From: Kitasatospora phosalacinea
GTDB lineage: Bacteria > Actinomycetota > Actinomycetes > Streptomycetales > Streptomycetaceae
NCBI RefSeq assembly: GCF_030268885.1
Contig: NZ_BSSA01000003.1
Location: 186,001 to 250,000, forward strand
Length of the DNA stretch: 64,000 nucleotides
Direction: 5' to 3'
Position numbers and translations under genes: made by a program. The notes under the pieces were generated by a model. That model worked only from the letters and a program-made list of their open reading frames with translations, did not search any database and was not told the origin of the DNA. Position 1 is the first letter of the stretch; every line of letters begins with the position of its first letter. Positions 25,020 to 35,377 of this stretch are shown piece by piece.

Positions 25020-28000
25020 TCAGAGCGAGAACACCTCTTCGATCAGCGCCTGCTGCTCGGCCGCGTGCCGCTTGGCGGAACCCACGGCCGGGGCCGAGGA
25101 GGCCGGACGGGCCACCCGGCGCAGTCGGGCGTTGCCGCCGGAGCGGCCGATCACGACCTGCAGGTGGTCGACCAGGTTCATCGCGATGAACGGCCAGGCA
25201 CCCTGGTTCGCCGGCTCCTCCTGCGCCCAGACGAACTGGACGTTCTCGCCGTAGCGGCCCAGCTCCTCCTGCAGCTCGGCCACCGGCAGCGGGTACAGGC
25301 GCTCGACGCGGACGATCGCGGTGTCGGTGACGCCGCGCTCGGTCCGGGCCGCCTCCAGGTCGTAGTAGAACTTGCCGGAGGTGATGACCACCTTGCGGAC
25401 CTGCGCCGGGTCGACCGTGCTGTCCCCGATCACCGGGCGGAACGAGCCGCTCAGGAACTCGGAGGTGGCGGACGCCGCGGCCTTCAGGCGCAGCATCGAC
25501 TTCGGGGTGAAGACGATGAGCGGCTTGTGGTGCGGGTTGTGCGCCTGCCAGCGCAGCAGGTGGAAGTAGTTCGACGGCAGGGTCGGCATGGCGACCGTCA
25601 TGTTGTCCTGCGCGCACAGCTGCAGGAAGCGCTCCGGGCGGGCGGACGAGTGGTCCGGGCCCTGGCCCTCCATGCCGTGCGGCAGCAGCAGGACGACGCC
25701 GGAGTGCTGGCCCCACTTCTGCTCGGCGGAGGCGATGTACTCGTCGACCATGGTCTGCGCGCCGTTGACGAAGTCGCCGAACTGCGCCTCCCACATGACC
25801 AGCGCGTTCGGGCGGGTCAGCGAGTAGCCGTACTCGAAGCCCATCGCCGCGTACTCGCTGAGCAGCGAGTCGTAGACGGTGAAGCGGGCCTGGTCCTCGG
25901 TCAGGTACATCAGCGGGGTGTAGTCCTCGCCGGTGTTCCGGTCGATCAGCACCGCGTGGCGCTGGCCGAAGGTGCCGCGGCGCGAGTCCTGGCCGGCCAG
26001 GCGGACCGGGTGACCCTCCATCAGCAGCGAGCCGATGGCGAGCGCCTCGCCGGTGGCCCAGTCGATGGTGTTGTCCTCGACCGAGGCGGCGCGGCGCTGC
26101 AGCTGCGGCAGCAGGCGCGGGTGGACGGTCAGCCAGTCCGGCAGGTTGACCTGCGAGGCGGCGATCCGCTTGACCATCTCGGCGGAGATGCCGGTCTGGA
26201 TGGAGACCGGGAAGTCGGCGACCGGGCGGCCGGTCTCGGCCGGCGCCGGGGCGGCGGTGGCCTCGCGGACCTCGGCGAACACCTTCTCCAGCTGGCCCTG
26301 GAAGTCCTGGAGCGCCTGCTCCGCCTCTTCCATGGTGATGTCGCCGCGACCGATCAGCGCCTCGGTGTACAGCTTGCGCACCGAGCGCTTCTTGTCGATC
26401 AGGTCGTACATCAGCGGCTGGGTGAACGACGGGTTGTCGGCCTCGTTGTGACCGCGGCGGCGGTAGCAGATGAGGTCGATCACGACGTCCTTGTGGAACT
26501 GCTGGCGGAACTCGAAGGCCAGGCGGGCCACCCGGACCACGGCCTCCGGGTCGTCGCCGTTCACGTGGAAGATCGGCGCCTCGATCATCCGGGCGACGTC
26601 GGTGCAGTACATCGACGAGCGCGAGGAGGTCGGGGCGGCGGTGAAGCCGACCTGGTTGTTGACCACGATGTGCACGGTGCCGCCGGTGCGGTAGCCGCGC
26701 AGCTGCGACATGTTCAGGGTCTCCGCGACCACGCCCTGGCCCGCGAAGGCCGCGTCGCCGTGGATCTGGATCGGGAGCACCGGGAAGGTCGTGCCGCCGA
26801 AGTCCAGGATGTCCTGCTTGGCGCGGGCGATGCCCTCGACCACCGGGTCGACGGTCTCCAGGTGGGAGGGGTTGGCGGCCAGCGACACCTTGATGGTCTC
26901 GCCGTCCAGGCCGGTGAAGGTGCCCTCGGAGCCGAGGTGGTACTTCACGTCGCCGGAGCCGTGCATCGACTTCGGGTCCAGGTTGCCCTCGAACTCGCCG
27001 AAGATCTTGCCGAACGGCTTGCCGACGATGTTCGCCAGCACGTTCAGGCGGCCGCGGTGGGCCATGCCGATCACGGCCTCGTCGAGGCGGTGCTCGGCGG
27101 CGGCGTCGATGGTGGCGTCCAGCAGCGGGATGAGCGACTCGCCGCCCTCCAGCGAGAAGCGCTTCTGCCCGACGTACTTGGTCTGCAGGAAGGTCTCGAA
27201 CGCCTCGGCCGAGTTCAGCCGGCGCAGGATGCGCAGCTGCTCCTCGCGCTCGGGCTTGGTGTACGGCTTCTCCAGGCGGTCCTGCAGCCACTTGCGCTGC
27301 GCCGGGTCCTGGATGTGCATGTACTCGATGCCGACGGTGCGGCAGTACGTGTTGCGCAGCAGGCCGAGGATGTCGCGGAGCTTCATCATCTTCTGGCCGC
27401 CGAAGCCGCCGACCGCGAACTCGCGCTCCAGGTCCCACAGGGTGAGGCCGTGCGTGGTGACGTCCAGGTCGGGGTGCTTGCGCTGCATGTACTCCAGCGG
27501 GTCGGTGTCGGCCATCAGGTGGCCGCGGACCCGGTAGGAGTGGATCAGCTCCATGACGCGGGCGGTCTTGTTGACCTCGTCGTCGTGGGTGGTGGCCACG
27601 TCGGTGGCCCAGCGCACCGGCTCGTACGGGATGCGCAGGGACTCGAACACCTCGTCGTAGAAGTTGTTCGCGCCCAGCAGCAGCTGGTGGATCGAGCGCA
27701 GGAACTCGCCCGAGGCCGCGCCCTGGATGACCCGGTGGTCGTAGGTCGAGGTCAGGGTCATGATCTTGGAGATGCCCAGGCGGGCCAGCGTCTCCGGGGA
27801 GGAGCCCTGGAACTCGGCCGGGTACTCCATGGCGCCGACGCCGACGATGGTGCCCTGGTTCTGCATCAGGCGCGGCACGGAGTGCACGGTGCCGATGCCG
27901 CCGGGGTTGGTCAGCGAGACCGTGACGCCGGTGAAGTCGTCCATGGTCAGCTTGTTGGCGCGGGCCCGGCGGACGATGTCCTCGTAGGCCTGCCAGAAGC

Positions 28001-28763
28001 CGAAGAAGTCGAGCGTCTCGGCCTTCTTGATCGCCGCGACGACCAGCTGGCGGTCGCCGTTCGGCTTGACCAGGTCGATGGCGAGGCCCAGGTTCACGTG
28101 CTCGGGCTTCACCAGGTAGGACTTGCCGTCCTCCACCTTGTAGCTGTAGTTCATGCCCGGGTTGGCCTTCACGGCCTGGACCAGCGCGTAGCCGATCAGG
28201 TGGGTGAAGGACACCTTGCCGCCGCGGGCGCGCTGCAGGTGGTTGTTGATGACGATGCGGTTGTCGATCAGCAGCTTCGCCGGGACGGCGCGCACCGAGG
28301 TCGCGGTCGGAACCTCCAGCGAGGCGTCCATGTTGGACGCCACGGCCTTGGCCGGGCCGCGCAGCGCGATCAGCTCGGGGCCCTCGGCGGCCTTGGCCGG
28401 CGCGGCGGCGGCCGGGGCCGCGGCCTTCGGCGCGGGCGGCGCGGCGGGGGCGGCCGGGAGCGGCGCGGGGGCGGCCACCGGCTGCGCGGGCGCCGGCGCG
28501 ACGGGCGCGGGGGCGGCGGGCGCGGCGGGAGCAGCGGCAGCGGGAGCGGCAACGGGGGTCGGCTGGGCGCCGACCGGAGTTGCGGCCTGGGTCACTGGAG
28601 TCACCTCGGTACCGGGCTTGTAGTCGGCGAAAAAGTCCCACCAGGCACGGTCGACCGAGGCCGGGTCCTGGAGGTACTGCTGGTAGATCTCGTCGACGAG
28701 CCACTCATTGGGGCCGAAGCCAGTGGAGCTTGCCGAGCTGGGGGTTTCTTGGTGTGGCGACAC
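25020..28763 (-). CDS. kgd: multifunctional 2-oxoglutarate metabolism enzyme Kgd
   Basis: A 1247-residue actinobacterial fusion of E2 and E1 of 2-oxoglutarate dehydrogenase. It begins with the E1 N-terminal helix ([16 protein letters not shown], about 18-33). An Ala/Pro linker to about 130 replaces the lipoyl domain. The acyltransferase domain (about 135-375) has catalytic His343 in TYDHRVIQG. The thiamine-diphosphate E1 part occupies the rest ([35 protein letters not shown]). It oxidises 2-oxoglutarate in the TCA cycle together with lipoylated E2 and E3 and can also make 2-hydroxy-3-oxoadipate. GTG at 28763. Corresponds to SCO5281. In relatives it is inhibited by the FHA protein GarA/OdhI. 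Confidence 0.96.
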   Translation of the reverse strand: MSPHQETPSSASSTGFGPNEWLVDEIYQQYLQDPASVDRAWWDFFADYKPGTEVTPVTQAATPVGAQPTPVAAPAAAAPAAPAAPAPVAPAPAQPVAAPAPLPAAPAAPPAPKAAAPAAAAPAKAAEGPELIALRGPAKAVASNMDASLEVPTATSVRAVPAKLLIDNRIVINNHLQRARGGKVSFTHLIGYALVQAVKANPGMNYSYKVEDGKSYLVKPEHVNLGLAIDLVKPNGDRQLVVAAIKKAETLDFFGFWQAYEDIVRRARANKLTMDDFTGVTVSLTNPGGIGTVHSVPRLMQNQGTIVGVGAMEYPAEFQGSSPETLARLGISKIMTLTSTYDHRVIQGAASGEFLRSIHQLLLGANNFYDEVFESLRIPYEPVRWATDVATTHDDEVNKTARVMELIHSYRVRGHLMADTDPLEYMQRKHPDLDVTTHGLTLWDLEREFAVGGFGGQKMMKLRDILGLLRNTYCRTVGIEYMHIQDPAQRKWLQDRLEKPYTKPEREEQLRILRRLNSAEAFETFLQTKYVGQKRFSLEGGESLIPLLDATIDAAAEHRLDEAVIGMAHRGRLNVLANIVGKPFGKIFGEFEGNLDPKSMHGSGDVKYHLGSEGTFTGLDGETIKVSLAANPSHLETVDPVVEGIARAKQDILDFGGTTFPVLPIQIHGDAAFAGQGVVAETLNMSQLRGYRTGGTVHIVVNNQVGFTAAPTSSRSSMYCTDVARMIEAPIFHVNGDDPEAVVRVARLAFEFRQQFHKDVVIDLICYRRRGHNEADNPSFTQPLMYDLIDKKRSVRKLYTEALIGRGDITMEEAEQALQDFQGQLEKVFAEVREATAAPAPAETGRPVADFPVSIQTGISAEMVKRIAASQVNLPDWLTVHPRLLPQLQRRAASVEDNTIDWATGEALAIGSLLMEGHPVRLAGQDSRRGTFGQRHAVLIDRNTGEDYTPLMYLTEDQARFTVYDSLLSEYAAMGFEYGYSLTRPNALVMWEAQFGDFVNGAQTMVDEYIASAEQKWGQHSGVVLLLPHGMEGQGPDHSSARPERFLQLCAQDNMTVAMPTLPSNYFHLLRWQAHNPHHKPLIVFTPKSMLRLKAAASATSEFLSGSFRPVIGDSTVDPAQVRKVVITSGKFYYDLEAARTERGVTDTAIVRVERLYPLPVAELQEELGRYGENVQFVWAQEEPANQGAWPFIAMNLVDHLQVVIGRSGGNARLRRVARPASSAPAVGSAKRHAAEQQALIEEVFSL

Positions 28764-28981
28764 GGGGCAACCGCCCTCTTCCGCTTCCTTTTGGGATGGT
28801 GGACAGCGGGGATTAAGGCTACGCCTCCGACCAGTGATCGCGCAGTCCCCGGTGGTCAGGCGTCGCCCAGATCACATTGTCGGGCCGGTTTTTGGCCGGA
28901 TCCGTGCGTTAGTGGCGCCGGAAATCAGGGAAAGGGGGCCTCGGTCGGTCGTGGTCATACCGGAGGAAAATCGGACGAACC

Positions 28982-28997
28982 AGTGGTCTGGACCACT
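28982..28997. promoter_or_regulatory. near-perfect dre-like palindrome upstream of kgd
   Basis: AGTGGTCTGGACCACT is a perfect inverted repeat around TG and matches the DasR consensus except for the A to G in the centre. It lies in the 301-base gap between the histidine kinase end (29065) and kgd (28763), 219 bases before the kgd start. The rest of the gap shows no other feature that I can name. Control of kgd by DasR would be new to me. Confidence 0.6.
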
Positions 28998-29064
28998 TGC
29001 CGGCTCCGGTCGGGGACCGGTTCCGAACGGCCCGGCACCGGTTCGTACCGATTTCGCCACAGTC

Positions 29065-30222
29065 TCAGGCGGGCACCGGGGACTCACCCGGGAGGGTGAC
29101 CTCGATCCGGCAGCCCGCGGCCGCCTCCGCCACCCGGATCCGGCCGCCGTGCAGGTCCACCGCCCAGCGCGCGATCGCCAGCCCCAGGCCCGTCCCGCCG
29201 TCGCTGCCCGGCCCCAGCGCGGTCGGCGAACCGCTGCGGCCGAAGCGCTCGAAGACCCGCTCGCGGTCCGCCGCCGGGATGCCGGGGCCCTGGTCCTCCA
29301 CCTCCAGCAGCAGCCCGCCGCCCTCCGCCGCCCGGGCCCGCACCGTGACGGTGCCGCCGGCCGGCGAGTGCTTGCAGGCGTTGTCCACCAGGTTCGCCAC
29401 CACCTGGTGCAGCCGCTCGGCGTCCGCCACCGCCGCCAGGTCCGGCGGCCGCACGTCCAGCGCCAGCCGCACGTCCCCGCGCCGGGCGTACGCGCCGCCG
29501 GCCGTCGCCCCGTCCACCGTCACCCCGCGCAGCACCCCGTCCAGGAACGGGCCGACCTGGAACGGGCGGGAGTCCAGCGGGACGACGCCGTCGTCCAGCT
29601 TCGACAGGTCCAGCAGGTGGGTGACCAGGCGGCCCAGCCGCTCGGTCTGCTCCAGCGCGGTGCCCAGGTTCTTCGGGTCCGGCTTCACCACGCCGTCCAC
29701 CACGTTCTCCAGCAGGCCGCGCAGCGCCGCGATCGGGGTGCGCAGCTCGTGCGAGACGTTGGCGATCAGCTCGCGGCGGTGCCGGTCCGCGGCCTCCAGG
29801 TCGGCCGCCATCCGGTTGAAGGTGTCGGCCAGCTCGCCGATCTCGTCCCGCGAGGAGACCTCGACCCGCGCGCTGTAGTCGCCCTCCGCCATCGACCGGG
29901 CCGCCGCCGTCATGTCGCGCAGCGGCGCGGTCAGGCCGTGCGCCAGGAACTGCATGAACAGCAGCGAGGCGATCAGCGAGAAGATCATGATGATCCGGAT
30001 CTGGGTCTCCGACCGGATCGCCACCACCACCATCCCGGTGGCCAGCACCACCGAGACGACCACCAGCAGGGCCAGCTTGCCCTTGATCGAGCGGACCGGG
30101 TCGAACGGGCGGATGTCCGCCCACACCCGGCGCGCGGCGCGCACCGCGAGCGGGGGGCGCGCGAGCGGGGGCCGGGGAGCGGCCGGATCGGCGTCCCCGT
30201 TGCGTTGCTGCGGAAAGGTCAT
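29065..30222 (-). CDS. HAMP-containing sensor histidine kinase
   Basis: A 385-residue kinase of the HisKA class. Two helices near 46-68 (LALLVVVSVVLATGMVVVAI) and 75-95 enclose almost no external loop, so the signal is probably sensed in the membrane or by HAMP (about 95-150, DMTAAARSMAEGDYSARV). The phospho-accepting His158 is in ANVSHELRTPIAAL, followed by N, DQGPGIP and GLGLAIA boxes. It follows the response regulator gene after 103 bases on the same strand and resembles the pair next to 2-oxoglutarate dehydrogenase in S. coelicolor. Signal unknown. Confidence 0.93.
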   Translation of the reverse strand: MTFPQQRNGDADPAAPRPPLARPPLAVRAARRVWADIRPFDPVRSIKGKLALLVVVSVVLATGMVVVAIRSETQIRIIMIFSLIASLLFMQFLAHGLTAPLRDMTAAARSMAEGDYSARVEVSSRDEIGELADTFNRMAADLEAADRHRRELIANVSHELRTPIAALRGLLENVVDGVVKPDPKNLGTALEQTERLGRLVTHLLDLSKLDDGVVPLDSRPFQVGPFLDGVLRGVTVDGATAGGAYARRGDVRLALDVRPPDLAAVADAERLHQVVANLVDNACKHSPAGGTVTVRARAAEGGGLLLEVEDQGPGIPAADRERVFERFGRSGSPTALGPGSDGGTGLGLAIARWAVDLHGGRIRVAEAAAGCRIEVTLPGESPVPA

Positions 30223-30325
30223 GGTGTCCCTGCGACTCGTCCTCGGTGGCGCACCCCGGCGCGGCGCGCGGCGGGGCCGGGCCGCCGCGCGGGCCCCCGC
30301 GGAGGCCCGGACCGGCGGCGACCGG

Positions 30326-31051
30326 TCAGGACAGCGGGGCCTCCAGCGCGTACCCGACGCCGTGCACCGTGCGGATCCAGCTCGCGCCGATCTTCCGGCG
30401 CAGCGCCTTCACGTGGCTGTCCACCGTGCGGGTGCCCGAGGCGTCGGTCCAGTCCCACACCTCGGCCAGCAGCTGCTCGCGGGTCAGCACCGCGCGCGGC
30501 TGCGCCGCCAGGCAGGCCAGCAGGTCGAACTCGGTCGGCGTCAGGTGCACGTCGCCCGAGCCCAGTCGGACCCGGCGCTGCACGTGGTCGATCTCCAGTT
30601 CGCCGAAGCGCAGCGACCCCAGCGCGGGCGTGCGGGCCGCCTGCTGGGCCCGCTCGACCCGGCGCAGCAGCACGTTCACCCGGGCCGCCAGCTCGCGCAT
30701 CGAGAACGGCTTGGTCATGTAGTCGTCCGCGCCGACGCCCAGACCCACCAGCAGGTCCGTCTCGTCGTCCCGCGCGGTCAGCATCAGCACCGGCACCGGG
30801 CGCTGCGCCTGGATCCGGCGGCACACCTCCAGGCCGTCGAAGCCCGGCAGCATGATGTCCAGCACCACCAGGTCCGGCTGCCAGGTGTGGAACCCGTCCA
30901 CCGCGCCCGGCCCGTCGTGGGCCACCGCCACCTTGAAGCCCTCGGCTCCCAGCCGTGCCGCGATCGACTCCGCGATGGTCGGCTCGTCCTCCACGACGAG
31001 CACCCGTCGCTGGGTGCCCACCGGTCCACTGCTGATCGTCTCTTGCTGCAT
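30326..31051 (-). CDS. OmpR/PhoB-type response regulator
   Basis: A 241-residue regulator. The receiver has the acidic pair Glu21-Asp22, phospho-acceptor Asp65 in LVVLDIMLPGFDG, and the switch Lys in YMTKPFS. The C-terminal winged helix has LTPTEFDLLACLA and TRTVDSHVKALRRKIG. ATG at 31051 is chosen, with GTG codons at 31066 and 31060 as close alternatives. It forms a two-component unit with the HAMP kinase just downstream. Confidence 0.93.
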   Translation of the reverse strand: MQQETISSGPVGTQRRVLVVEDEPTIAESIAARLGAEGFKVAVAHDGPGAVDGFHTWQPDLVVLDIMLPGFDGLEVCRRIQAQRPVPVLMLTARDDETDLLVGLGVGADDYMTKPFSMRELAARVNVLLRRVERAQQAARTPALGSLRFGELEIDHVQRRVRLGSGDVHLTPTEFDLLACLAAQPRAVLTREQLLAEVWDWTDASGTRTVDSHVKALRRKIGASWIRTVHGVGYALEAPLS

Positions 31052-31364
31052 CTCTGTCACGGTCACGCCACCGCCCCCAGGGCTCGCGGTCCGGCCGTCC
31101 GGGGGGACGGCGGGCGCCGCTCGTAGTCGTCTTGTTTCCGTCGTGCTGTTCCGCCGCGGGTGTGCCCCGTCGGCGGACGCATCAGGTTTGGCAGGTCCCC
31201 GTTCGGAACGGGCACGGGCCGATACCTTACCCGCAGCACTTGCGAGCTGTAACGGTACGTGTGCGAGCGGCACGTGCCCGGGCCGAGGTCTTCACAGAAG
31301 TTCCTCAGACACCTCTCACCCGCCCCCCGTATCGTGGGCACGACAAGGGCGTTCGGGAGGCACC

Positions 31365-32078
31365 ATGACCAGCGCGGAGCTGCGACGACGACTGATCAGG
31401 CCCGGGTTGCGGGCCGTGCCCACCCCGCGGACCAACCCGTTCGCGCTCGGTTACCTCGCCCTGCTGCTCGGCACCACCCTCTACGCCCGCTTCGGCGACC
31501 CCGGCACCGTGCACCGGCTGCAGTCGCTCTCCTCCACCGACGCCCACAACCTGCTCGTCCACCCCGCGCTCTCCCTCGTCGGCAGCGGCCTGTGGGTCGC
31601 CGGGCCGGTCTGGATGCCGTACTTCTGGGCCTTCGCCCTCACCGTCGCACCCCTGGAACGACGGATCGGCGGCCTTCGTGCCCTCGGCGTCTTCGCGGCC
31701 GGCCACGTCACCGCGACGCTGCTCTCGCAGGGGGTCGTGGTCGCCGCGGTCGCCACCGAGCACGCCGAGGCCGAACTGCTGGACGCGATGGACATCGGCG
31801 TCTCGTACGGGGTGCTGGCCTCGCTGGGCGCGCTCGCCGGGCTGCTCGGGCCGACCGGGCGGAAGGTCGCGCTCGGTGCGGGGCTCGCGCTGATCGGGCA
31901 CCAGGTGGTCAGCGACGCCGACCTGGTCACCGCGGTCGGCCACCCGGCCGCGCTGGCGGTGGGCGTCGCCCTGTGGCCGGTCGTCCGCGGGGGCGGGCCC
32001 CGGCGGCCCCGGCGGGCGCGGCGGGCGCCGGCCTGGAGGGTGGGGGCCCGGCCGGAGGCGGCCCCGGTCGAGGGGTAG
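31365..32078 (+). CDS. rhomboid-like integral membrane protein
   Basis: A 237-residue membrane protein with about five to six helices. It resembles the rhomboid-like actinobacterial family: LQSLSSTDAHNLLVHPALSLVGS, then GVSYGVLASLGALAG (a Ser in the place of the rhomboid GxSG motif) and VTAVGHPAALAVGVALWP (a His followed by small residues, as in the catalytic His helix). The C-terminus is basic. ATG at 31365 follows GGGAGG. A paralogue begins at 63493. Whether it cleaves proteins is not shown. Confidence 0.82.
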   Translation: MTSAELRRRLIRPGLRAVPTPRTNPFALGYLALLLGTTLYARFGDPGTVHRLQSLSSTDAHNLLVHPALSLVGSGLWVAGPVWMPYFWAFALTVAPLERRIGGLRALGVFAAGHVTATLLSQGVVVAAVATEHAEAELLDAMDIGVSYGVLASLGALAGLLGPTGRKVALGAGLALIGHQVVSDADLVTAVGHPAALAVGVALWPVVRGGGPRRPRRARRAPAWRVGARPEAAPVEG

Positions 32079-32131
32079 CCGCCGGGCGGGCGGGGCCGCG
32101 GCCCCGTGCCGCGCTCCTCCCGTTGCACGCC

Positions 32132-32180
32132 GTTCCCCGTTCCCCGTTCCCCGTTCCCCGCGCCCCCGACGGGCGCGGGG
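32132..32180 (+). terminator. GTTCCCC tandem repeat with terminator hairpin
   Basis: Four perfect head-to-tail copies of GTTCCCC (32132-32159) run into the stem CCCCGCGCCC / GGGCGCGGGG (32156-32165 and 32171-32180). The GTTCCCCGCGCCCC type of stem is a frequent intergenic repeat in Streptomyces and probably ends transcription of the rhomboid-like gene. Confidence 0.75.
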
Positions 32181-32261
32181 TCTCCGTCGTGCGCCCGCTC
32201 CGCCGCGAAGGGTGTTCTCCGGGAGCGAACACGGGGTGGGGAACAATCCCGGATCGCCGAA

Positions 32262-32282
32262 CCTTAGTCAGGTCAACTCAAC
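32262..32282. promoter_or_regulatory. HAIR-like HspR operator before lon
   Basis: CCTTAGT-N7-ACTCAAC matches the HAIR consensus CTTGAGT-N7-ACTCAAG at 11 of 14 positions with the right seven-base spacer. It is 22 bases before the lon start. HspR represses lon in Streptomyces, so this placement is expected. Confidence 0.7.
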
Positions 32283-32303
32283 TTCACTGACTGGGGAGAG
32301 ATC

Positions 32304-34697
32304 ATGGCATCGACGTCCGTTCCGCTCACTCTGCCTGTGCTGCCGCTCGACGACGAGGTGGTGCTCCCCGGCATGGTGGTTCCGCTGGAGCTGTCGAACC
32401 CCGAGGTGCGGGCCGCCGTGGAGGCGGCGCGGGCCGGGAGCGCCGGGGGGAAGCCGCAGGTGCTGCTGGTGCCGCGGCTGGACGGGTCGTACGCGGCGGT
32501 GGGCGCGCTGGCGACGGTCGAGCAGGTGGGGCGGCTGGCGGACGGCGACCCGGCGGCGCTGGTGCGGGCCGTGCGGCGGGTGCGGATCGGCGCCGGGACG
32601 ACCGGGCCGGGGGCCGCGCTGTGGGTGGAGACCACGCCGTTCAAGGAGTCGGACCAGGGGCTGCCGGTGGCCGGGCGGGCGGCCGAGCTGGTCAAGGAGT
32701 ACAAGGCGCTGTCGACGAAGTGGCTGCGCCGCCGCGGGGCCTGGCAGATCGTGGACCGGGTGGCCGCGATCGAGGACGTCGGCGAGCTGGCCGACAACAT
32801 CGGGTACGCGCCGTTCGCGACCGCCGAGCAGAAGCTGAAGGTGCTGCTGGAGGCGGACCGCCCGGCCCGGCTGGAGTACGCGCTGAGCCTGCTGCGCGAG
32901 CACCTCGCGGAGGAGGAGGTCAACGACTCGATCCGCAAGGACGTCGAGGAGGGCGTGGCCAAGCAGCAGAAGGAGTTCCTGCTGCGCCGCCAGCTGGAGG
33001 CGGTGCGCAAGGAGCTGGCCGAGCTGAACGGCGAGGCGGACTCCGCGGAGGAGGACTACCGGGCCCGGGTCGAGGCGGCCGCGCTCCCGGAGAAGGTGCG
33101 CGAGGCGGCGCTCAAGGAGGTCGACAAGCTGGAGCGCGCCAGCGAGCAGTCGCCCGAGGGCTCGTGGATCCGCACCTGGCTGGACACCGTCCTGGAGCTG
33201 CCCTGGAACGAGCGCTCCGAGGACGCGTACGACATCGCCGGGGCCCGCGCCGTGCTGGACGCGGACCACACCGGGCTGGCGGACGTGAAGGACCGGATCG
33301 TCGAGTACCTGGCGGTGCGCAAGCGCCGGGCCGACCGCGGGCTGGGCCAGATCGGCGGCCGCCGCGGGGGCGCGGTGCTGGCGCTGGTCGGGCCGCCCGG
33401 GGTCGGCAAGACCTCGCTCGGCGAGAGCGTCGCGAAGGCGATGGGCCGCTCGTTCGTGCGGGTCGCGCTGGGCGGCGTGCGGGACGAGGCGGAGATCCGC
33501 GGCCACCGGCGGACGTACGTGGGCTCGATCCCCGGCCGGATCGTCCGGGCGATCAAGGAGGCCGGGACGATGAACCCGGTGGTGCTGCTGGACGAGATCG
33601 ACAAGGTCGGCTCGGACTACCGGGGCGACCCGGCGGCGGCCCTGCTGGAGGTGCTGGACCCGGCGCAGAACCACACCTTCCGGGACCACTACCTGGAGGT
33701 CGAGCTCGACCTCTCGGACGTGGTGTTCCTGGCCACGGCGAACGTGCTGGAGGCCATCCCGGAGCCGCTGCTGGACCGGATGGACCTCGTCCGCCTCGAC
33801 GGCTACACCGAGGACGAGAAGGTCGCCATCGCCCGCGACCACCTGCTGCCGCGCCAGCTCGCCAAGGCGGGCCTGGACGGGGCCGAGCTGACGGTGGACG
33901 AGGCGGCGCTGCGCAGGCTGGCCGCCGAGTACACCCGGGAGGCGGGCGTCCGGAACCTGGAGCGGTCGATCGCGCGGATCCTGCGCAAGGTCGCCGCGCA
34001 GGCCGAGCTGGGCGAGCGCGAGCTGCCCGCCGCGGTCGGAGCGGACGACCTGCGGGCCCTGCTGGGCCGCCCGCACCACGTGCCGGAGGCGGCGCAGGAG
34101 CCGGCCGAGCGGCGCACCGCGGTGCCGGGCGTGGCGACCGGCCTGGCGGTCACCGGGGCCGGCGGCGACGTCCTCTACATCGAGGCCTCGCTGGCGGACG
34201 CCGAGACCGGCTCGACCGGGCTGACCCTGACCGGCCAGCTGGGCGACGTGATGAAGGAGTCGGCGCACATCGCGCTCTCCTACCTGCGCTCGCGCGGCGC
34301 GGAGCTGGAGCTGCCGGTGACCGGGCTGCGCGAGCGGGGCATCCACCTGCACGTGCCGGCCGGTGCGGTGCCGAAGGACGGCCCGAGCGCGGGCATCACC
34401 ATGACCACGGCGCTGGCCTCGCTGCTGTCCGGCCGCAAGGTGCGCGCCGACGTGGCGATGACCGGTGAGGTGTCGCTGACCGGGCGGGTGCTGCCGATCG
34501 GCGGGGTGAAGCAGAAGCTGCTGGCCGCGGACCGGGCCGGGATCACCACGGTGATCATCCCCAAGCGCAACGAGGCGGACCTGGACGACGTCCCCGCCGA
34601 GGTGCTGGAGCGCCTGTCGGTGCACCCGGTGGCGGACGTCCGGGAGGTGCTGCGGCTCGCGCTGGAGCCCGCGGAGGTGCTGGTGGCGGCGGCCTGA
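32304..34697 (+). CDS. lon: ATP-dependent Lon protease
   Basis: A 797-residue LonA protease that degrades damaged and regulatory proteins in the cytoplasm. The N-terminal substrate-binding domain (LTLPVLPLDDEVVLPGM at 8-24) leads to the AAA+ module with Walker A GPPGVGKTS at 363-371 and Walker B VVLLDEIDKV. The serine-lysine dyad is Ser695 in KDGPSAGITM and Lys736 in IGGVKQKL. ATG at 32304 follows GGGAGAG. The HAIR-like operator suggests heat-shock control by HspR. Confidence 0.97.
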   Translation: MASTSVPLTLPVLPLDDEVVLPGMVVPLELSNPEVRAAVEAARAGSAGGKPQVLLVPRLDGSYAAVGALATVEQVGRLADGDPAALVRAVRRVRIGAGTTGPGAALWVETTPFKESDQGLPVAGRAAELVKEYKALSTKWLRRRGAWQIVDRVAAIEDVGELADNIGYAPFATAEQKLKVLLEADRPARLEYALSLLREHLAEEEVNDSIRKDVEEGVAKQQKEFLLRRQLEAVRKELAELNGEADSAEEDYRARVEAAALPEKVREAALKEVDKLERASEQSPEGSWIRTWLDTVLELPWNERSEDAYDIAGARAVLDADHTGLADVKDRIVEYLAVRKRRADRGLGQIGGRRGGAVLALVGPPGVGKTSLGESVAKAMGRSFVRVALGGVRDEAEIRGHRRTYVGSIPGRIVRAIKEAGTMNPVVLLDEIDKVGSDYRGDPAAALLEVLDPAQNHTFRDHYLEVELDLSDVVFLATANVLEAIPEPLLDRMDLVRLDGYTEDEKVAIARDHLLPRQLAKAGLDGAELTVDEAALRRLAAEYTREAGVRNLERSIARILRKVAAQAELGERELPAAVGADDLRALLGRPHHVPEAAQEPAERRTAVPGVATGLAVTGAGGDVLYIEASLADAETGSTGLTLTGQLGDVMKESAHIALSYLRSRGAELELPVTGLRERGIHLHVPAGAVPKDGPSAGITMTTALASLLSGRKVRADVAMTGEVSLTGRVLPIGGVKQKLLAADRAGITTVIIPKRNEADLDDVPAEVLERLSVHPVADVREVLRLALEPAEVLVAAA

Positions 34698-34778
34698 CGG
34701 GGGCCGGGGGCCCCGGGAGTGCGTGCACTTCCGAGGCCCCTGGTGGTTGCCGCTCCGGGCCCGTGGGACACTTCCCGC

Positions 34779-35315
34779 ATGCCGTCCCCTACACAGCGAG
34801 CGCTGGCCGCAGTTCCGGAGCGCTACCGTCCGTTCCTGGTCAAGCACCGCAAGCTGGTGAAGTTCCTCGTGGTCGGAGGAACCTGCTTCGTCCTCACCAT
34901 GCTGATCAACTTCGCCCTGAAGCTCTCCGTGCTGGAGAGCAAGCCGGTCATGGCGCTCACGGTCGCCACCGTGATCACCACGGTGGTCTCGTACGTGCTG
35001 AACCGGCAGTGGTCCTTCCGCGCGGCCGGGCGCAAGCGCGAGGCCGCCGGGTTCTTCGTGGTCAGCGCGCTGGCCGTGGGCGTGAACGACCTCCCGCTGA
35101 TCGCCTCCCGGTACGTGTTCGACTACCGCTACCCGGACGTGAGCCACTTCTCGCAGGAGGTCGCGGACTTCTTCAGCGGCATGATCATCGGCACCCTGCT
35201 GGCGATGGCCTTCCGCTTCTGGGCGATGAACCGCTTCGTGTTCACCCAGCTGTCCGACCGGGTCACCCAGGGGCGGCAGGACCAGGAGCCGGGGCGGGAG
35301 CCCGAGCGGGTCTGA
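34779..35315 (+). CDS. GtrA-family membrane protein
   Basis: A 178-residue protein with four membrane helices and the family signature LVKFLVVGGTCFVLTMLINF and SYVLNRQWSF. GtrA-like proteins are thought to move lipid-linked sugars across the membrane or to assist glycosyltransferases. ATG at 34779 starts just before the basic cytosolic head. It follows lon by 81 bases but has no partner glycosyltransferase nearby. Confidence 0.9.
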   Translation: MPSPTQRALAAVPERYRPFLVKHRKLVKFLVVGGTCFVLTMLINFALKLSVLESKPVMALTVATVITTVVSYVLNRQWSFRAAGRKREAAGFFVVSALAVGVNDLPLIASRYVFDYRYPDVSHFSQEVADFFSGMIIGTLLAMAFRFWAMNRFVFTQLSDRVTQGRQDQEPGREPERV

Positions 35316-35336
35316 CCCCGCCCCCGGTCCGTCGCA

Positions 35337-35377
35337 CCTCGGCCGCTCACGCCCCGCGGGGGACGGGGCGGCCGAGG
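35337..35377. terminator. terminator overlapping the DUF3533 gene end
   Basis: CCTCGGCCGC (35337-35346) pairs with GCGGCCGAGG (35368-35377); the stop codon of the convergent gene at 35347 lies in the loop. Confidence 0.6.

Noticed and set aside
24897-29099. A 1400-codon plus-strand frame opposite kgd
   Set aside because: It is antisense to the well-supported kgd gene and arises from the GC bias of third codon positions.
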